Assembly: GCF_034702125.1 (NCBI RefSeq)
Contig: NC_085865.1
Location: forward strand, 18,586,781-18,650,780
Direction of reading: 5' to 3'
Length of the DNA: 64,000 nt
From: Engraulis encrasicolus
Taxonomy: Eukaryota > Chordata > Actinopteri > Clupeiformes > Engraulidae
The translations under genes were made by a program, and so were the position numbers. Numbering within the stretch: the stretch's first letter is position 1; each line of letters opens with the position of its first letter. This document shows positions 46,323-61,181 of this stretch, in pieces. The notes below the pieces were generated by a model that was given only the letters and a program-made list of their open reading frames with translations, was not told the origin of the DNA and did no database searches.

Positions 46323-48590
46323 GCACACTGCAGAGGGAGCCTTCACACTTATATGTGTGATGCATTTACCCTCCATGCCTTGTCATATGTCAATTTCCAC
46401 AGTGGAAATTGAAACTTGGTTGAGTGTGTCGTTTAGAAGCGCTTGCTCAAGAGCACCATCTATCAGATGTCTGATTTCTGAGATTTACGATCAAACCCCA
46501 CCATCTGGTGCACTGCGTGAGAGTTACATTTGTCACCGCCAAACTGGGGGAAAGAGACATCTTGAATTAACCGGCGTACGTGTGTATTTATGCAGTTGTA
46601 AGTTGGCATGCGAGGGAAAGGGCTTGCTGTAGTCTTTGCTGCATTAAGAGGGAGACTGACTGGTTCACCGGTGTGTAACTGATGTCTTTTGTACGTGATG
46701 CAAGCGATCAAGCCATCAGTTGCTGTTCCTAGTATGTCGGCCATACAAATTGCGCGACTAGAAGTGTCTTTGCATCGTTTAGTTCTTGTCACTGAAGACC
46801 TAAATACCTAAACCTCTTAAAGGTGTCTCATTGGACCATATATCTCGACAGCATTGTCAACGTCGTATGAATTAAGATGTTAAATTAGACCACCTGTGTA
46901 TTCCTAAGTCCCTTAGAATAGGATGTATATAAGGAATATATTTGGACAGGAAATTGCATGGCCTTTCAATCTCTCGGGTGAATAGATAATTTTCTCTTTT
47001 TTCCCTATTCATGTGCTCATTGACAGGCTGTAACTGAATATGCGCTGTCGGTCAAGGCATTCTTCACATTGCTGGTGGTAATACAGTATTCTGATTATCC
47101 TTAGCTGGAAAAAAACTGACATATTTTTCACTTGTTGACCTGTATGACCCCAACATTATTGCTGAAGTAAGACTTTCACCGAACCCAATTCTCTTTATCC
47201 CACTATTGTTTTTACCTGTTATATAAGACACACAGTGGACAATTTTTATACTCTTGTGTCAGCCAAAAGTTTCCAGTTCAAATCAGGTTATGAGGTTTGG
47301 TTGTCTGCACCTCGGCAGGTTGTCTGGCTCTTAACTGCATTTACATCGACAAGGACCAGTCTTATGGCACACAAACAAGCAAATAAAGAAATCAGAACAA
47401 TATCCCTTCATTTCTTTGATCCTCTGCTAAGGTTGCCATTCTATAATTGAGCAATAACACCTAACAATCGTTACTATATCGTGACCATTGAAGGCCTGAG
47501 GGCCATTGTTGGTGTTGACGCAAAGTGGTCAGGTTTCTCAGTCTACATACGGAACTTCAGAATCGTCAGCATCTTCTTACTCGCATGTCTTCAGTTCGTC
47601 CCTTCTGCTTCTTTCTATCTCTTGTCCAGACTTATCGTATCCAGTAAGTCCAGCTTTTGTCAAGTTTAGGAACAGAGAATTTTATAGTAATATAGTGTGG
47701 TAAGTCATAATAAGGAGCTATCTGTGTTATATGTCATTGACACTTTCAAAACATACTGTGCATCTAGCCTGAAACGAGAACTACAGTATACCCTAAGAAT
47801 ATCCTACACACGTTTTGAAATTCTCTGGTATTTAAAAAGTGGACACGATAATAACAGTCTTATTTTAAAGTTTAATTAATATGGAAAAAAAGAGTTCATT
47901 TTATGTGTTGATCACCAAAACCATTGATCAGTGTCAGTGAAAATAAGTACTGCCATTGCACCCACCTGATACGTAAGTAGGCTAAGTGTGTATGCTGTTC
48001 ACCAAATTGAGCTATGCCATTGTTGAACAGACATCAGGTGGTTGTAATATACTTATAAATGTGTCAGACATGTCTCCGTGTGTGTCTTCTTCATATGCTT
48101 TAGCTGGGCTCTGATGGATGGCCATTTAGGACATGTGTGCACACAGTCAGCCATCAGCCTATGTAGTGAAAGTACATTTGTCAGGGTGGAACAGCCTCAG
48201 TCTATCAAAGTCACATCTCTCAAACGGCCATGATTTTGAACTGCCATTTAACAAGGACAAGTTGTTAAGATGGCCAAGTATTTACTTAGTGGGTCTAAGA
48301 CCAACATAACCACATGCAAAAAAAGTAAAAATGTATTAGACATTAATTTTGCATAGGGGTGTTTTGTTTATTTGGTTTTTCATCCCATCATTAGTAAGCA
48401 AAGCTCCCATCCTCAATACCCTCTCAAGTATGATGATTTAAACAGAGTCTGCATGTTTTCCTGTCACTTTTACATGGGTAACATTAAGCTAAGCTATAAT
48501 CAGCCCTACTTCAGGCAACAAAAAATAATGTAGTCTACTTCCGAAAGTCACTGTATTAAACAGAAAGCACACAGTAAAATGTAACACACA

Positions 48591-48842
48591 TTATGCGTGT
48601 GTGGGTTTTTTGTGTTTGTGTGTGGAGTTGTTGAGTAGGACACCGCGAGCCAGCCAGCCAGCCAGCCAGCCAGGGACAGGCCTTGGGGACATGTAAAAAG
48701 ATGGCCATGGTGATGCCAGACGAGCCCCTGACATCTGACGCCCGGAGGCAGCCAGGTAAGCATTAAGAGCCTCTTCAAAGGGCTCTGTTACGCCAATGAT
48801 GTCGTCTATCTCAGCCCCTGGGTGATGGCCACCATCTTTCAT
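48591..48842. promoter_or_regulatory. non-repetitive island, possible conserved element
   Basis: A GC-balanced stretch between a (CCAG)n tract (about 48649-48673) and a (GA)n tract (48850-48878). The minus strand has an 83-codon frame whose first part (MKDGGHHPGAEIDDIIGVTE) is not low-complexity, but it matches no family I know and has no clear splice signals. Confidence 0.25.
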
Positions 48843-48852
48843 GTAGAGGCAT

Positions 48853-48885
<33 letters not shown>

Positions 48886-49689
48886 AGAACAGGTGGCGAC
48901 CATCAGCAGCAGGAAGCATTTTCAACGGCCTTGGCTTTTTAAACTTCAAGGAGCATCCAAATGCAGTCCAAATGGCATTGTGCTCCGAGCAGGAAATTAA
49001 ATACGGCCGCCCCTGTCTCTATTTAGGCCTCTTTATTCGCTATTTATGTGCTGTTCGTTCTACCTTACGGGCACGAGCAAGGTTGAACTTGTTCAGCTGG
49101 ATAGGCTTTTTGTCTGTTAATCACCATAACCATATACAGTAGTTTGTTTCGGGATGTCCTTTGCAAACATTTATATTACGTTTTGTACAGTACATGCACG
49201 TCTTGATAGCTTCATATAAATCCAGTCTCCCATGGACTTACAGTACAGTGTAGTGTGAAACACTACAACAAAGCCAACAGCTCTTTAGCTTTTGTGTCTA
49301 TACTCTCAAGCTCCCAATCACAAATCCAGTTCAACCTTGTTAGTGGGGGACAGATGAAGAACAATTCAAATATGTGTGCCTAAAATACACGTCTGGGCCT
49401 TGGCCAGCCTTTGCAATCGTTTTTGTGCAACTTGATTGTGTTGCCCCCACGTTCCTCACACTCTTTGAGCCACGGGCATCCCAGAGGGGTTTGTCAGCGG
49501 CTCGGGCTCGGTGCAGCACACATATACAGGATGTCGCATGGCAATTAACCAACAAAGCCTCCGTATAGCAGGCGCAATGTGCATGACTCCTGCGGGCTTG
49601 CTCTCATTCAGATCCGTGCCCCTGCGCGTGTTCCTCCCTGGCAACCGAGATGTAATACCTTCCCCAAATGCCGCCTCTCCAGCTCCCTC

Positions 49690-49955
<266 letters not shown>

Positions 49956-49959
49956 CTCT

Positions 49960-50290
49960 CTGTCTATTTCTCCTTGGGCACTTTCTATGATCAGGGGATC
50001 TTTCAATCCTCGCATGTGTTGCAACGGCGTGGCCCTGATTAATGATGCTTCTGGAGATGGCAGCCGTGGCAATGCACTCGCTCTCTCTCCTCACAGCACC
50101 AAACATGCAGAGTTCCCCCTTTCCTCCTCCCTGTTTGCCCACTTATACACAGAGATGCTAATTTTAGCCGCGGCTCTGTGTTTTAATTCCGCAGTGCACC
50201 GGCGGAGCTTTTATTTGTGCTAAATGATGAGACTAATTACTTCATTGCCATTGCTTATTGTGACAGGAGAAACCACATTCAAGCGGGAAG
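49960..50290. promoter_or_regulatory. possible conserved non-coding element
   Basis: High-complexity sequence with TAATGATGC, TTTAATTCCGCAGTG, GCTAAATGATGAGACTAATT and CATTGCCATTGCTTATTG stretches, including several TAAT homeodomain-type cores. It stands out from the flanking simple repeats. Function is inferred only from composition. Confidence 0.3.
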
Positions 50291-50983
50291 AAATCGCATT
50301 ATCATTTTTATATGTGTGAAAACGTTACCAATTTTTTTTTCTGCTTTTTTTTCCGTTTTTGTTTTTGTCTTTTAAATCATTGCTACGGGCTGTGTGATGT
50401 CATATGCATGCATCACTGGAAGATATGGTAATTTGGCTGCCTTACTTCACCCTAGATGTGAATCATAAAAACAGTACTGAACAAGCCTGTAGTAAATATG
50501 AAAGTGTGTGTGAGATGGAAACATCAGACATGTCAACCTGTCAGTCTGCCTCGTTATTGTTTTCGGTATGATGTAGAGCTCTCACATAACACTGCTGGTT
50601 AAGATCATTTCCAAAACAACATTTAAAGTGGCACAGATCTGTTGTGTTCTTAAATGTTGGGCTTGGGTAATCTATTTTTCGAATGAACATTTATCATTCG
50701 TGTAAAGTATTTGCCATCAATTTGTCCCTGTTCAGTTGATTTCAATCAAGTTATTTCCTGGAAATGAAAGAAAGTTGCTTTGCCGAAGTGTAGAAACCCT
50801 CGGATGAAGCACTGCCATAATCTGATATTGGAAATGTAAATGTATGGAGATTATAAAGTAGTCTAAAACTAAGTATACTGTTCATATTGTTTAAAATAAT
50901 TCTTTTATTTCATTATTTTATTTCAATAATTTCCACCTGCAGTTTCAAAATATCCCTTTGCTCACTCCCTATGATGTAAGGGG

Positions 50984-51004
50984 GGTGGGGGGGGGGGGGG
51001 GGGG
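50984..51004 (+). repeat. poly(G) tract
   Basis: An almost pure G-run of about 20 bases with one T, which could form a quadruplex. Confidence 0.9.
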
Positions 51005-51820
51005 TGGAAGAACAAGTGTGGCTATATGAATCTTATTCGGGTGTGTATGTTTGGCATATAGAAGAGCAGAAGAGCATACTGTACATATACTGTATATGGT
51101 ATATGCATGCATGTATGGTATATGCCGACATGTGAGAGGCTCTGTTGGGAATCAAAAGAAAAAAGATGGGGGAAAAAATCAAAAGAAATAAAGAAGGAAC
51201 AAATACAAATCCATAGCCTAAATCTATATCTGATCTATTACCTGGAAATGGCTTTTTCAAACATACTGTGGATTACTTCATAGCAATCGTGAAGGTCACC
51301 TTGAAGGTCCTTATACATGAATGCATTAAAATCCAAACATACAGTGTGGAAACCAGATAAACATACAGTAAATGTGTATGTACACGCATGCAAGCGGCCC
51401 TGTTGGTGGAAGGGTTAATAACCTGTCCTGTGTCTGAACATCACAAAAAATCATTCAGAAGATAATCATAAAAGAATCATAAAAGAAAATCATAAGAGAT
51501 ATTAAAAAGGAAGAGATGAATAAATGTATGTTTTTTTATTTCTCCTCTAATGTATAGCCCGGAAATGACTTTTTTCACAAACATTCTTTTTCTATAGCTA
51601 TAGTAGTATAGTATATAGTATAGTTATAGTAGGTCATGCTGAAGGCCATAAGGCATAAACACATAAAAATCCAAAATACTCCATGTGGACAGACTATCTC
51701 ATTGATTTATTTCAATATGTTTGAGGGTCTCTAATTATTTGCTGCTGTGATGACTGGCAGATGGGTTCAACTTTGCATGAAAACAGCTTCACGTCTCTCT
51801 TTTTGACCAGTACTTTGACA

Positions 51821-52174
51821 TAAAGGTGCACTCTGTAATATAGTTTCAGTAGTTTGTGTACAGAATTCCTGCTGCCCATTCACAAATGTTGCATTTTTCA
51901 GGAATACTTACCACCGATTCTAAGTATTCATTATGACAGGGAAAAACACTTTTCATACATGAAAAGAGGGGTCTTCTCCATGTCCGCCATTTGGAATTTC
52001 CAGAAATATATTTTTTTTAGCTGCAAAGCTTCTTATACTTTGATCATACTAGTAAATATTACCTTGTAAGTATTCATGAAAAGATCAGATTTGGCGATAT
52101 AGGCAGCACTGTTTCAGTGAGCAGCATAGTTGCAATACCTACTTTGGCCACCATCCTACACAGTGCACCTTCAA
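51821..52174. mobile_element. MITE, TTAAAGGKRCACTGTG family, copy 2 (reverse)
   Basis: Ends TAAAGGTGCACTCTGTAATA and CACAGTGCACCTTCAA. In reverse complement the interior matches the copies at 10139 and 63211, for example CATGTCCGCCATTTGGAATT, GTCTTCTCCATG and TCATGAATACTTACAAGG. More diverged than the other two. Confidence 0.8.
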
Positions 52175-52749
52175 CCCCTGAGAGGAGTGAATTACCAGAG
52201 AGAGGGGGCAAGCTAAATCTGACTGTACCCATAGCATGAACTCCTTTCTAATTCATTTTCGCAATATTGCCATCCTCGTTTGTCATTAACCATGCATCTT
52301 CTATTCTCAATCTCCCCTTTAGGTGACGAGGTGCCCATACATTTCCTCAGCTGCTGAGAATCACGTGACGGTCTCCTCACTATGAGAACTTAATGAGACA
52401 CCCTGGAGTCCACCAGTGTGGAGCTGGTTCCTTGCCTTGAGTAAAGGTAAGGACCCTCTATGGAGTACGGCATTGCAGCGGTGGATTCTTTTGCCTTTAG
52501 ACAAGGTCCCCGGTTCCTCGCAGGGTTCCTCTGCAGGAACAATTAATTACAATGCCTGCTGTTATACCGAGGGGGTTTTAGACTAAGACCCAGGAAATGA
52601 GCCCCTTCTATCCACTTGTCAGTCAATTTTCTCTTGCCCTTATGCATTCTCGTCTCACTTCATCTTTTTTTCCCCACTTAGTCGCTTTCACACACCTACA
52701 TGCACACTCATGCACACAGCGCACACACACACATACATGAACACACGTC

Positions 52750-52772
52750 AGAGAGAGAGAGGAGGGGGGGGG

Positions 52773-52818
<46 letters not shown>
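52750..52818 (+). repeat. (GA)n microsatellite
   Basis: GA tract of about 65 bp with a G-rich break near 52770. Confidence 0.95.
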
Positions 52819-52822
<4 letters not shown>

Positions 52823-53008
52823 AATCTCAATCCATCAATCAGTTGATTTGAAAGGGACATGAGGCAAATTGGTCTGTAATTTTCCTCAGTTTCTGGGTAC
52901 CTTGAAAAGACTTTACTGTGGCCAAGGAACTAAATACTTTTCAAATGAAATGTGCGAATAAAGGGTAGTTACATTAATCGGTCTGGTATAAAATTTCATT
53001 TATATGTA

Positions 53009-53880
53009 CAAACCCCAATTCCAATGAAGTAATCGGTGAATTTTTCAAAACATTCAATCCATTCATTAGATGGAGAATGGTGGAAAGACAACATATTGAC
53101 TGTTAAAACCTAGAAAAATATTGTTTCACAGGACATACATATGTGCTCATTTCAAAGTTGATAACTGCAACATGTCTCAAATAAGTTGGGACGGGGATCA
53201 GTGAAATGTTCTAAACATCCAAATTAGCTATGGGCATGGGTACGCAGTAATGCATTGGTTAAGCTCTTTTCACTCATCTGTAGACTTAAAGATAATCCTG
53301 AATGATACTCAGGCATTATATTTCGAAGGGAGGCCTTCAATTATTGTCACATAATTAGGCCAAACTGCATCCTCTACTGCAGTGGTTCCCAACCTATGGG
53401 TCGGGACCCCCCTTATGGGTCGCCAAAGATCCACAGGGGGTCGCGGAGCCCTCTTGATTTTAAGGGGTTTCGTTTTAAATATATATATAGCCCATGTTGA
53501 ATAAAAGACAAAGCATTTAGCTAATAAATAGACGCAACAAATTTTAAGTGCTACATTAAACATTTATTCTATATTTGACCAAAGACGGATTGAGGAATAA
53601 AATAACTAAAATAAGTTTTCGCAGGAAACGGAGGGCATATTGTGACTCCGTCTCGTGCGGGCGCTCGCGTGGTTGGGTCACCAAAGCTTACAATAGTAAA
53701 AACATGGGTCCCTTAAGAAAAAGGTTGGGAACCACTGCTCTACTGTACTATGTTCTAATGGTTTAGTTCCATCATAAGGACAACCAGGTGATGAAATGGC
53801 CGGCTTATGGTCAAGACATGTTACATTGTAAGCACTAAAGAGAGGAAAACGTGACGAAACACACAGCTACTATTGGAGAT
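53009..53880. mobile_element. Tc1/mariner-like element, second copy, split by a hAT
   Basis: Starts CAAACCCCAATTCCAATGAAG after TA. It follows the element at 17976 through TTAGATGGAGAATGGTGGAA, AAGTTGGGACGGGGATCAGT, AGGGAGGCCTTCAATTATTG and TCCATCATAAGGACAACCAG. The right TIR is missing and the end is uncertain. Interrupted at 53380-53737 by a hAT-like element. Confidence 0.75.
53380..53737. mobile_element. hAT-like element with 8-bp TSD CTCTACTG
   Basis: Ends CAGTGGTTCCCAACCTATGG and AAAAGGTTGGGAACCACTG, flanked by a perfect CTCTACTG duplication at 53372-53379 and 53738-53745. 358 bp, non-coding. Confidence 0.95.
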
Positions 53881-53988
53881 GTTGGATACATGTATTGCAC
53901 GTACATCTTTCCCCTATGGCTTTTAGTACACTAACAGCCTATACCAGTCATACTGTCTCATTGAATCTCCCTGCCGCTGTCTCGTGCA

Positions 53989-54463
53989 CAGAGCCGGTCC
54001 CAGGCATAAGCGAACTATGTGATGGTTTTGGGCCCCCACACCACCAGGGGGCCCTGTGAGCAGCAAAGTTCCAAGAAGAAATGAACTCAATTTTCCCTAG
54101 TCATATATTTCTTTCTCATGTACCACTTACTGCCACAAAGAGCCATTGTATATTGGGGACACCTCAATGACTGGGTACAATGTGATTTTTCATGTACCAC
54201 TTTTAGTTGTAAAAATCCTACAAGAAATGCACAATATAACTAAGAGTAATTTTGAAATGAAACTAAGATATTCCTTTGTGATAAATGACTTTCTGTTTCA
54301 GAAATTTTGCTCCGAGAAGTACAGTGTATGATCTACAGGCAGCCTACCTATGTCCTTAGCTCGTGGAAGTAAATTAAGCTAATGAAGCATCTGATGCTGG
54401 GTAGGTATGGGGGCCCTGGATGTAATTTTGCTTAGGGCCCCATAAAGGCTTGGGATGGCCCTG
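53989..54463. mobile_element. hAT-like element, GGGCCC-rich, with TSD
   Basis: Ends CAGAGCCGGTCCCAGGCATA and AAAGGCTTGGGATGGCCCTG. Flanks CTCGTGCA and CTTGTGCA match at seven of eight bases. It includes GGGCCCCCACACCACCAGGG near its left end. Confidence 0.85.
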
Positions 54464-55563
54464 CTTGTGCACAAACGTATCCGCCCAAGCTGATGGCATC
54501 CGATTTGACTCTGACAGGGATTTGTGTTGAGCTCCATCCAAAATGCTTGTCACCCAGACAAGTGTGACTCAGAGCCGTCCCGAAAGACATGCCTCTTGCA
54601 GAAAAGCGCTCTGTGAATGTCGCTGCCTGCCTATGGTCCAAACACACTAGCAGCCCAAAAAGTGGTGTGTCAAACAGCTTTATTGGGGTGTAAACGTAAC
54701 AAGTAACAAGGACATGTTGAATGGTTGGAAAATTTCTGTGTAAAATGTGGTTGTTTGATTGAAAGTGTGGAATATTTGTTTTTACGCTGCCACTGTATTT
54801 GGATCACTTCAATTTGTAAGCTACGTATCTGCTCTTCTGAGCCAATTTTTTCTTTAACCCATTGAAGCCTAAGGCACCTGAAAAAAAGGGTGCTGGATGC
54901 CTGAGCCCTTTTGAAGAAAAGCTGCCCTTAGCCTTTAAAAACCTAAACATCTCTGCATCTGAAGCACATAAAACATGCAATAAGAAGGCATTTAAACACT
55001 AAGACCCTCATCTTTCATTAGAATGTGTTCATTCATCTGAAACAAACAAAGATTTGTAATAAAGTTGTCTCAAATCTCATGAGGCTGAATGTTGCATAAT
55101 GCAGCTCCAGGCGCCAGGGCCAATGTTGCGCAACGCGACATCCAGCATCAATGAGTTAAGACTGCACTGCAAATATCTTCATATTTCAACCACAACTCTC
55201 CAGTCATTGTGCTTACCATAGACATTAGCAACACATACTGTACTACTTGCAGTAAAATCACAGACATTTCATTTGAAGGGGGTGAACAGCACCGCAGGAG
55301 CATGTTAATTGTGAGCATTTCACGTTGCTACAGTAGTGTGGTGTGCAGTGGGAGAGTCCTCTGATGGCTAAGATCAGAAGCCCGATCCCATCCTCTTGAC
55401 CTTGATGTAAATTTGAGCTAGCTACACTCATGGTCGAGGTTGAAAGTGGGGCTGGGGGCACCGCCATCAGCGGGCGTCAAGAATGAAATGAAAGCGCCAA
55501 CCTAGTGATTGTGAGTAACACTGCGAGCTGCAGAGCTTGGTAAACACTCGAGTGCATGCTCTC

Positions 55564-55643
55564 ATTATCTCTCTCTATCTCTATCTCTCTCTTTCTGTCT
55601 GTGTGCGTGTGTGTGTGTCTCTCTCTATCTATCTCTATCTCTA

Positions 55644-55726
<83 letters not shown>
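55564..55726 (+). repeat. (CT)n microsatellite
   Basis: CT/CTAT/CTGT array, with pure CT from about 55660 to 55725. Confidence 0.97.
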
Positions 55727-55728
<2 letters not shown>

Positions 55729-55977
55729 GAGACTGGAGTGTGATGCTTTTGTTTATGAAAAATGATCTGCCGCATATTGAAGTTGCAGCCCAGACAGTGT
55801 GTGTTAGTAAAGTAGAATGCTACGTGTCTCGGTGGAGCAAGTGCTGAAATTGTATTGAAATTTGGTGGGATAATTAGAGTTAGTAAACTGCAGACAAATT
55901 AGCTGATGAGGAGCTATTTCTCGTGTTTGGTCTTTCACTCAAATCTCTTCATAGCCTACGCTGCCACCAATGTTTCC

Positions 55978-56222
<245 letters not shown>

Positions 56223-56379
56223 TGGCAGCAGTTTAGGAGTTGGAGCTATAGCTTCAGTAGTGTGTTTGCCTTACTGTAGATACCCCACCCGTCAACGCTC
56301 ACACCACCCCACCTCCTGCAATTTGCAAGCACACTATTCCACTATCCTCTTCTAGTCAGGCCCAGACTCGGGAGACTTC

Positions 56380-56720
56380 TGGCGTATATCTCTGTCCTGC
56401 TCTGGCTATGGAGTGGCTCTTTGACAGCCTCCAAGGCCTCGGTTGGCTCTTTAGTACAAACCCAGGCCCCCATTAGTCTTTAAGGAGTCTCCAGGAGCAT
56501 CGCTGTGTTTAATGTCACTCCCGAGCGAACACAAGGCACCCGGGCTGTCCTAGATCTGTCGATTTTTCGTCTCTTTATTTTTTATTTTTTTAAAGTAAAT
56601 GGATGATGCAAGCAACAGCTGGTTCTTTTTAAACACACCTCAGACATGCCTGGCGAATGTAATGTATTCATGCAAATGCCCGGGGCCATGTATTATTTAG
56701 TTATTTTTCTGGATTTTATG
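56380..56720. promoter_or_regulatory. possible conserved non-coding element
   Basis: A high-complexity island with CCCATTAGTC, a perfect octamer ATGCAAAT (about 56672) and TAATGTATTCATGCAAATGC. No coding frame of note. Suggested by composition only. Confidence 0.3.
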
Positions 56721-57515
56721 GTGTCCCTGGTCCTATGTCGTTGGGTTCCGCACAATTGTCTTGCTTTGGTAAATAATGCAATACTGTCTAGATGAGTAAA
56801 GAGCAGCTATGGGCTATGCAATAGTAATGAACTGAGGGAACAGACTTGAACAGCACTGAAATAATTCTGTTTGAGGATGACTGTTAACTATCTACAGCTG
56901 TCGTAGAACGCTTCAGCGGGGAGGCGCCTAGATAAAAGAATGCGTTCCTTTATTTATTCATCTCGCAAACTGTCAACTGCCACAAAACACACCGCGGAAG
57001 CTTTTCCTTCGTTTTCAAAGGATCGGTGGCGGCACGTGGGGTTGCCCACAATCGCTTTTGTCAGCCAACAGAAAAGACTACTATTATCCAAATCCGTGAT
57101 CTGTGGGGCAAACAATTAGCTTAGCCTATCTGCTCTAATAATCAGAGCAGGGTATAGTGTAAGCAAACAGTCGGAGAGTCCCTGGCTGTTTGGGATTCAG
57201 CAAATGACTCCACAGATGGATGTAGGCCTACTAGTGTGTGTGTGTGTGTGTTTTTATCATCATTATCGTCCGAGAGGCAACACTTGTCCCCGAAGGTCAT
57301 TTGGAGTGCTGCTGTGCAATTGGAGCTCCCATATTTAAGGAGCAGGAGTCATTTAGGCACCATGACTCAAGGGAATTACTTCTCCAGCTCTGCAACTCAA
57401 TGGCTGATAAAGCAAAGCCTTTCTCAAACATGGCAATTAAGCAAAACATGATATTATTTAGCGTAACATTTCCGATGTTTTATTAATTTTTGCACTGCAG
57501 GTTTTTACCATGTGG

Positions 57516-57725
57516 CCTCATGGTAGGAGGTAGGATTAAAATGGAGCTGGTCTTAGAATAAGAGGATAGCAGGTTTGAATCCCACCGGTAGGTATGGTAA
57601 TTGCTTAAGTGCCTTTGAGCAAGGCTCTAAAACTCCCAAATTGTTTTAGGGAGTGTAACCACAGTAGCCTGCATTGTCCATAAGTCACTCTGGCCTAAAT
57701 GTAGGGTTACATAGTGTAATGTAGA
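57516..57725 (+). mobile_element. tRNA-derived SINE, degenerate
   Basis: A box-B-like GGTTTGAATCC (about 57571), then TGCCTTTGAGCAAGGCTCTA and an L2-type tail GTAAGTCACTCTGGCCTAAA ending GTTACATAGTGTAATGTAG. Box A is decayed. Confidence 0.65.
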
Positions 57726-59327
57726 CCGTAATACACAAGGCAAGGTCATTTCCCTGATGAGTTTTGTTTGACGGCGCTAACGGCTCCTGTTTTCATTATT
57801 ACATAAGAACAGCAATATAGCCTACACTGCTGCATGGCTTTCCTCATTGTGTTGAGGTCATATTCAATAGTGAAAGCATGCACAGATGTAGTGTAGTAGA
57901 TACCCACAAAGCAGAGGTCTTACAGTATGAACATGCCTCCAAAGCCCAACCTAAAACAACGAATTTCACAAGAATTATGAAACAATTAGCCATGACTCTT
58001 TGAAGCCAGTGCAACCGATAATAATTTTTGCAAGTTAAATTCCTGAACCATCTGGACTCCTTTATAGGCGGGAGAGATTTCAACAGTTAAGGGAAGATCA
58101 TGAACTGATGTAGGTAAACAGCGGCTTGGCTATCACTGAACATCTGTTGTGTCCTATGGGCATTAGTATGCGGTATGTGTAGCCCGTTGTTTTTTTAAAA
58201 AGATGCTTATATTATTTTCTCCCTTGTCGTCACCATATAACAAGTTTCGAAGCCCTCGTGTCGTAACAGATCCCTGGAAGAAGGAAAAAAGAGATGTATG
58301 CGTGAATATAAATGCTTAAACTTTCTGTCAGACGTGCTTTGTCTTTTTTTCCCCTGGATTTTTCCATGCGAAATGTGCAATATATGGTGCATTCAACATC
58401 ATGAATCACAACTATGAGGAACTGTCATCTGTTATGCTGCAGAGTTTGCAACCCCTCAGAAAGCAGCAAGAGAGAAGGAGATGGAGAGGAAGAGGGAGAG
58501 AAAGAGAGAGGAGGGATTGGGTGGGGGAGTGGGGGGCTTGGTGTTTGTGGGATAGAGTAGACGTGGGTGGTATTTAAAAGTGTGCGAGTAAATATTCTTC
58601 ACCTCATCCAGCTGATAGATGCTTCTTCAAGTGCATTTTTAAATGCTCAAACAATACTGTAATAGTCAAAGCACGTACACACACATATACAGTATGTGCA
58701 CATATGAACTCACCACAGTGTTGTAGGCTACAGTTGTTTTTCTTGTTTGTAGGAGGGGATGAGCACTGGATGGTCCTCTGCATATATTAAGATCATATAA
58801 AAGACATTATTCAAGCTCAAAATGGGCAAAAAAATACAGAGTCTATTTCCCGGTGTCTTCAGTGGTTTGGAAATGACTGGCTGATTTCAGCTCACCTCTA
58901 CTGTAGTTATTCTCTACACAATGCGCTTATTACACAAAAAAGTGCTTTTTGAACAAATGATTGAAACCGATTTTTAAGGGGTTTATTTCTCTGAAAGAAA
59001 CGAGGCAAAAAAAAAAATCCCAATAATTTTCCTTTCAGTGCTCTAGGCGACACTTTTCTTCTCCCGCTGTACATTAATTGTATGGTAGGCAGTGCTTCCA
59101 TTCAGCCTCTAAAGTTTCCCTTGTGCGGTAAGTGCATCAGGGTAATATCCACTTGCAAGTGAGACTGAGCGGGTAGAGGAGAGAGACTTGGCAGGTCAGT
59201 TGGAAGCAGCCAGCGAATATTTGATGCAACCTGCGATAACTATCGTCTGCCATCAGTCACTGAGATCTGCCATCTCCTTATGGCATCAGAAAAGGCTCCA
59301 AGCACACAGCCCGAGTGGCTGGGAGCT

Positions 59328-59512
<185 letters not shown>

Positions 59513-61026
59513 CACAAAGGCAGCAAAATGTGCCAAATCAGGGATGCAGAGTGCATTGTCAGGCAGGTGCTTGGCTTGAGTTAATTAAGCAATTAACATG
59601 CCACCAAGAGTGTGGGTCTCAGTGACTTTGAAAATGACTTATGGCGGGGTAAATGCATATGCTGGTGTGCTAGGGAGTGATGGCACAGCATAACATCCCC
59701 TCCTCTGTGATACAAGAGCGCTCTAATTCTTCTAAACGAGCCACCATGTACCATGCATTTAAAATTCCGTGTGATGTTGCAGCATGCAAAAAAAAAAGGT
59801 TTCATAATATACAACAGACAGGCGTGTCGGCTTATTTGTGTTCTCGCAGACCCTCTATAGATGTTATCAGGCATTGTAATTCACTGCTATTTATTGTAGT
59901 CTTCTACTGTAAATGCTAGGGGCTTGCAAAAGTGTGTTTTTTGTCATATCAGGTTTTCTGGCTGCAAATGCTGCAGATCAGCAGCAGAAATGCATACAGG
60001 ATGAGCTCTGAGGCCCACTCCCAGCTGTGAACTGTGTGAGACGGCTAAACTAACAAAGATTGAAAATCACAGCTGGCTGGCACAGTCCTCCCTCTCCTCA
60101 CGGATGATGATCCCTATACAAGCCACCAGCGTTAAACCTGAGGTGACTTCGAGCCTCCTTGTGAAAGAGCAGCACAGAGATATCGGGGCTTTGAAGGTGG
60201 GAGGGTTTTTTTTTTTACATCACCAACAACAATCAATCAGATAATAAGTAGCATGATATTCTTTCTATACCCACAATAACTCTAACCCATAGGGACAGTG
60301 CAAGAAGGCTAAGTAGAGTAATGTTACATTCAGTCACACACCTTAGGACTATGTTAAACCGTACCCATTTAAAATACAAGGACCATAAAATAGAGTGCAA
60401 CAAAAAGGCTGTTATTAATTAACAAGTGCTAATGTTAATTCGACTTACTTTTATGACTAGCATGCAGAACGGATAACAAATGGTTTCTAAAACATTGATT
60501 CTACTGCAGTAAAGAGTTATTATTACATGTGTAACTTTAAGTAGTACTTACATGGGGTCTGAAAAGAGTTTTAATTGAGCTGGAGCACTTCGGCACTCAG
60601 TTCCACCCTCTGATTTTAAGCAATACCACTTACCAGGGCTGAGGTTCCTCTGATACTCTATTCATTGTAATACAATAGAGTGAGCTATTGGAGCACTCAG
60701 AAGGGTTCCCTTACAAAAGCAAATATAACGGGTCCTATTCGTGCTTTGCTGAAAACACTCTTTGAACTACATAATAACAACATTGCTATGGCAATGCAGA
60801 GAGTCTTAAGTAACTGATTAAGACTGGACATTACCAAAACCACTTAGCGCAGAGCCTCTGTTATAATCTTATTGTCAACAAATTGCTGCATGACAAAGGG
60901 AACTGAAGGCATTACATAGTAAACACATGGCAATGTGCTGGGGCCTACCTCTGTCTGGCGGATGGATCGGGCAATAAGGTGTCATCAAGGTTTTTCAATC
61001 TTGTTATTTTCTGCCTGACCATGAGC

Positions 61027-61181
<155 letters not shown>

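Noticed and set aside
51854..52069. Short plus-strand frame, and 63374-63586 minus
   Set aside because: Both lie inside copies of the TTAAAGGKRCACTGTG MITE.
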